Positions 62,532 through 64,000 of a stretch of DNA of 64,000 nucleotides are shown piece after piece. Origin of the DNA: DATFNI01 sp963712305. GTDB lineage: Bacteria; Bacteroidota; Rhodothermia; Balneolales; DATFMH01. The notes beneath the pieces were generated by a model that was not told the DNA's origin, ran no database searches, and saw nothing but the letters and a program-made list of their open reading frames with translations. Location of the stretch: assembly GCA_963712305.1 (NCBI GenBank), contig CAVQHI010000001.1, positions 372,001 through 436,000 of the forward strand. Direction: 5' to 3'. The translations under genes and the position numbers were made by a program. Numbering within the stretch: position 1 is the stretch's first letter; every line of letters begins with the position of its first letter.

Positions 62532-64000
62532 ATGCAGGCTTTAAAGGTTCGGTCACCCATGCAGCGTATGGAGACTCTCTTATTCGAGTTAAATCCCAAT
62601 CCAATGATCATCTACGACATAGAGTCGTTGAAGATCCTTGATGCCAATGAAGCGGCTGTCAAGCTGTACGGGTATTCTCGTGAGGAGTTCATAACCCTTT
62701 CATACACCAATATTCAGGCAAAACGAGACAAATCTGCTCTCTTTAATGTCCTGATAAAAACACCAAAGGGGTTTGAGAATACCGGCATATGGCGCCATAA
62801 GGCGAAAGATGGATCGATTCTGCATGTTGAACTCGTCGACAGACCGTACGAATATGACAAGTATAACGCTAAGATCCTGCTGGTCCGTGATGTTTCAAAG
62901 TACATCGAACAGGAAGAAGAATTGCAGATTGCCCAAGAGCGACTCAACAGTTTATCTAATAATAGTCCGCTCGCCATCGTTGAATGGACACCCGATCTCC
63001 ATGTGAAATCCGTCAGTCAAAGAGGCCTTGAACTTTTTCAGTGCGAAGAAGAATCGCTGATTGGTCGTCATTGGTCCACCCTGGCCCGTACATTTAGTGG
63101 ATCTGCCACTCATGCATCCGTTGCAGAGCGAATCAATGAGTTTCAGTCCGGAGATGGTAATTTTAACAGTTTTGAAGTTACTACAAGAGGCCCGGTTAAC
63201 GATAAGACCATTTATACCCGTTGGCACAATTCTCTGGTGATGAACGATGAGGGGGAGATAGTCAGCTATCAATCACTCGTCGAAGACCTCTCCTGCTGCA
63301 GGCGTGCCACAAACATGCTCGAGGAAGCCCAACGCCAGCATGATCTTGCCTGGCAGGTTCTTTCCACTCTTGATGATATGGTTTTAGTTGTCAACACAAG
63401 TACTGATACATCTTGTCCATCCATATCATTTGCAAACAAAGCTTTTGGTGAAGCCGCGAATCTCGATGCAAAGAACATCAGTGGAACCTCGTTTGACGAT
63501 CAATTCCTTGAAAAGGTACCCCTTGCCGTCAGAAAAGTTTCGGTTGAGAACAAAACACACTACTCGCAAGATGAAACCCTGACACTCGAACTTCCTGACG
63601 GGAAAATACGATGGGTGCATCCCGAAATTACTGAAATTTCAGAATCCGATAATGGATCAAATTATCGGATCATGATCTTTCGCGATGTTACAGAACTGCG
63701 TATTCGTCGTGAATTCATGAAAATCCAACAGCAGTTGATCTCAATGATTGTTGGAAACCAGCCCAAGAATGAGATCCTGAATACTGCTATTGGAAGCCTC
63801 GACAAGCTTTTCCCAAATACCAAATCCCGTATCACGACCATTGATGAGGACTTCACCCATATATACAATGGGGGCACTCAAAATAACGATGATGGGAAAC
63901 CGGCTGATGATCTCAGGCAGGGAGCTGTTTTACAAACGACCCAAAACCAGATAAAGAAAAAAATCCTCACCGAAAACCCTCTTCATCATTGTTGGTCGAC
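62532..64000 (+). CDS. multi-PAS signalling protein, C-terminus beyond window
   Basis: 489 codons are open from the ATG at 62532 to the edge, with no stop. Three PAS domains are visible. PAS1 (about 15-130) has LNPNPMIIYDIESLKILDAN and VRDVSKYIEQEEEL. PAS2 (about 140-260) has NNSPLAIVEWTPDLHVKSVS. PAS3 (about 270-400) has VLSTLDDMVLVVNTS and IMIFRDVTELRI. A GAF-like segment seems to begin at about 415 (ILNTAIGSLDKLFPNTKSRI). No signal peptide or membrane helix is seen, so it is cytosolic. The output domain (histidine kinase, GGDEF/EAL or phosphatase) is off the window. It is divergent from nifJ across the palindrome. Confidence 0.85.
   Translation, partial: MQALKVRSPMQRMETLLFELNPNPMIIYDIESLKILDANEAAVKLYGYSREEFITLSYTNIQAKRDKSALFNVLIKTPKGFENTGIWRHKAKDGSILHVELVDRPYEYDKYNAKILLVRDVSKYIEQEEELQIAQERLNSLSNNSPLAIVEWTPDLHVKSVSQRGLELFQCEEESLIGRHWSTLARTFSGSATHASVAERINEFQSGDGNFNSFEVTTRGPVNDKTIYTRWHNSLVMNDEGEIVSYQSLVEDLSCCRRATNMLEEAQRQHDLAWQVLSTLDDMVLVVNTSTDTSCPSISFANKAFGEAANLDAKNISGTSFDDQFLEKVPLAVRKVSVENKTHYSQDETLTLELPDGKIRWVHPEITEISESDNGSNYRIMIFRDVTELRIRREFMKIQQQLISMIVGNQPKNEILNTAIGSLDKLFPNTKSRITTIDEDFTHIYNGGTQNNDDGKPADDLRQGAVLQTTQNQIKKKILTENPLHHCWS

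Noticed and set aside
1..64000. tRNA genes, CRISPR arrays, insertion sequences, prophage genes
   Set aside because: I looked for T-loop-like GGTTCGA contexts with cloverleaf arms, regularly spaced repeats, transposases and integrases and found none that held up.

Overview
The window looks like part of a chromosome from a Gram-negative member of the Bacteroidota/FCB group, most likely near Balneolota or Rhodothermota (inference). The basis is a TonB-dependent receptor paired with a DUF4249 lipoprotein, PorV/PorQ-like outer-membrane proteins next to a secreted beta-propeller with a FlgD-like C-terminal domain, DUF3857/transglutaminase proteins, bacillithiol BshC, short-type Psd with PssA, and a small RFY-rich membrane protein ahead of mutL. 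Coding density is high, TTG starts are common, and no tRNA, rRNA, CRISPR array, prophage or insertion sequence was seen. Most genes are housekeeping; the most novel material is regulatory and extragenic.

Region 1 (1-7350, minus strand) is a tryptophan operon in the order trpE-trpS-trpG-trpD-trpC-trpF-trpB, with trpA probably starting at the left edge. Upstream of trpE lies a complete ribosome-mediated attenuator: a 16-codon leader peptide with three consecutive Trp codons, a 1:2 hairpin, a possible 2:3 antiterminator and an intrinsic terminator whose U-tract runs into the trpE start codon. Tryptophanyl-tRNA synthetase (trpS) sits inside this operon.

Region 2 (7475-20466) is mostly cell envelope: a small STAS-like protein, a DUF4249 lipoprotein with its TonB receptor, an mprF-acvB pair for making and breaking lysyl-phosphatidylglycerol, then a plus-strand group of a lipoprotein, a BNR-propeller protein and two PorV/PorQ-like barrels, the second broken. 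Region 3 (20587-35880, minus strand) holds a FemAB-like acyltransferase, a frameshifted Gfo/Idh oxidoreductase, a glycosyltransferase, pssA-psd-rseP-dxr, a histone-deacetylase-like enzyme, pgeF-aroE, an SRPBCC protein, tmk, a PspC protein, 5-formyl-THF cyclo-ligase, bshC and a DUF151 nuclease-like protein.

Region 4 (36016-43564, plus strand) is a complex I operon nuoABCDEFGH with a good promoter in front and a strong terminator after nuoH, so nuoI-N must lie elsewhere. It is followed by a 190-bp cluster of unrelated hairpin repeats. Region 5 (43777-64000) holds two DUF3857/transglutaminase proteins (one apparently catalytically dead), mtaB, a family-4-like uracil-DNA glycosylase lacking its iron-sulfur cysteines, dnaB, a DUF1460 protein, a QTMAN-like glycosyltransferase, a mutL lacking the usual endonuclease signature, a DUF1697 protein, the nifJ-dihydroorotate-dehydrogenase-like operon behind a perfect 36-bp palindrome, and a multi-PAS sensor cut by the window end.

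Three well-separated promoter candidates share TTGAC(A/T), a 17-bp spacer and TA(A/T)(A/T)TT, which suggests the main promoter class of this organism. All calls come from reading the sequence; no database search was made.
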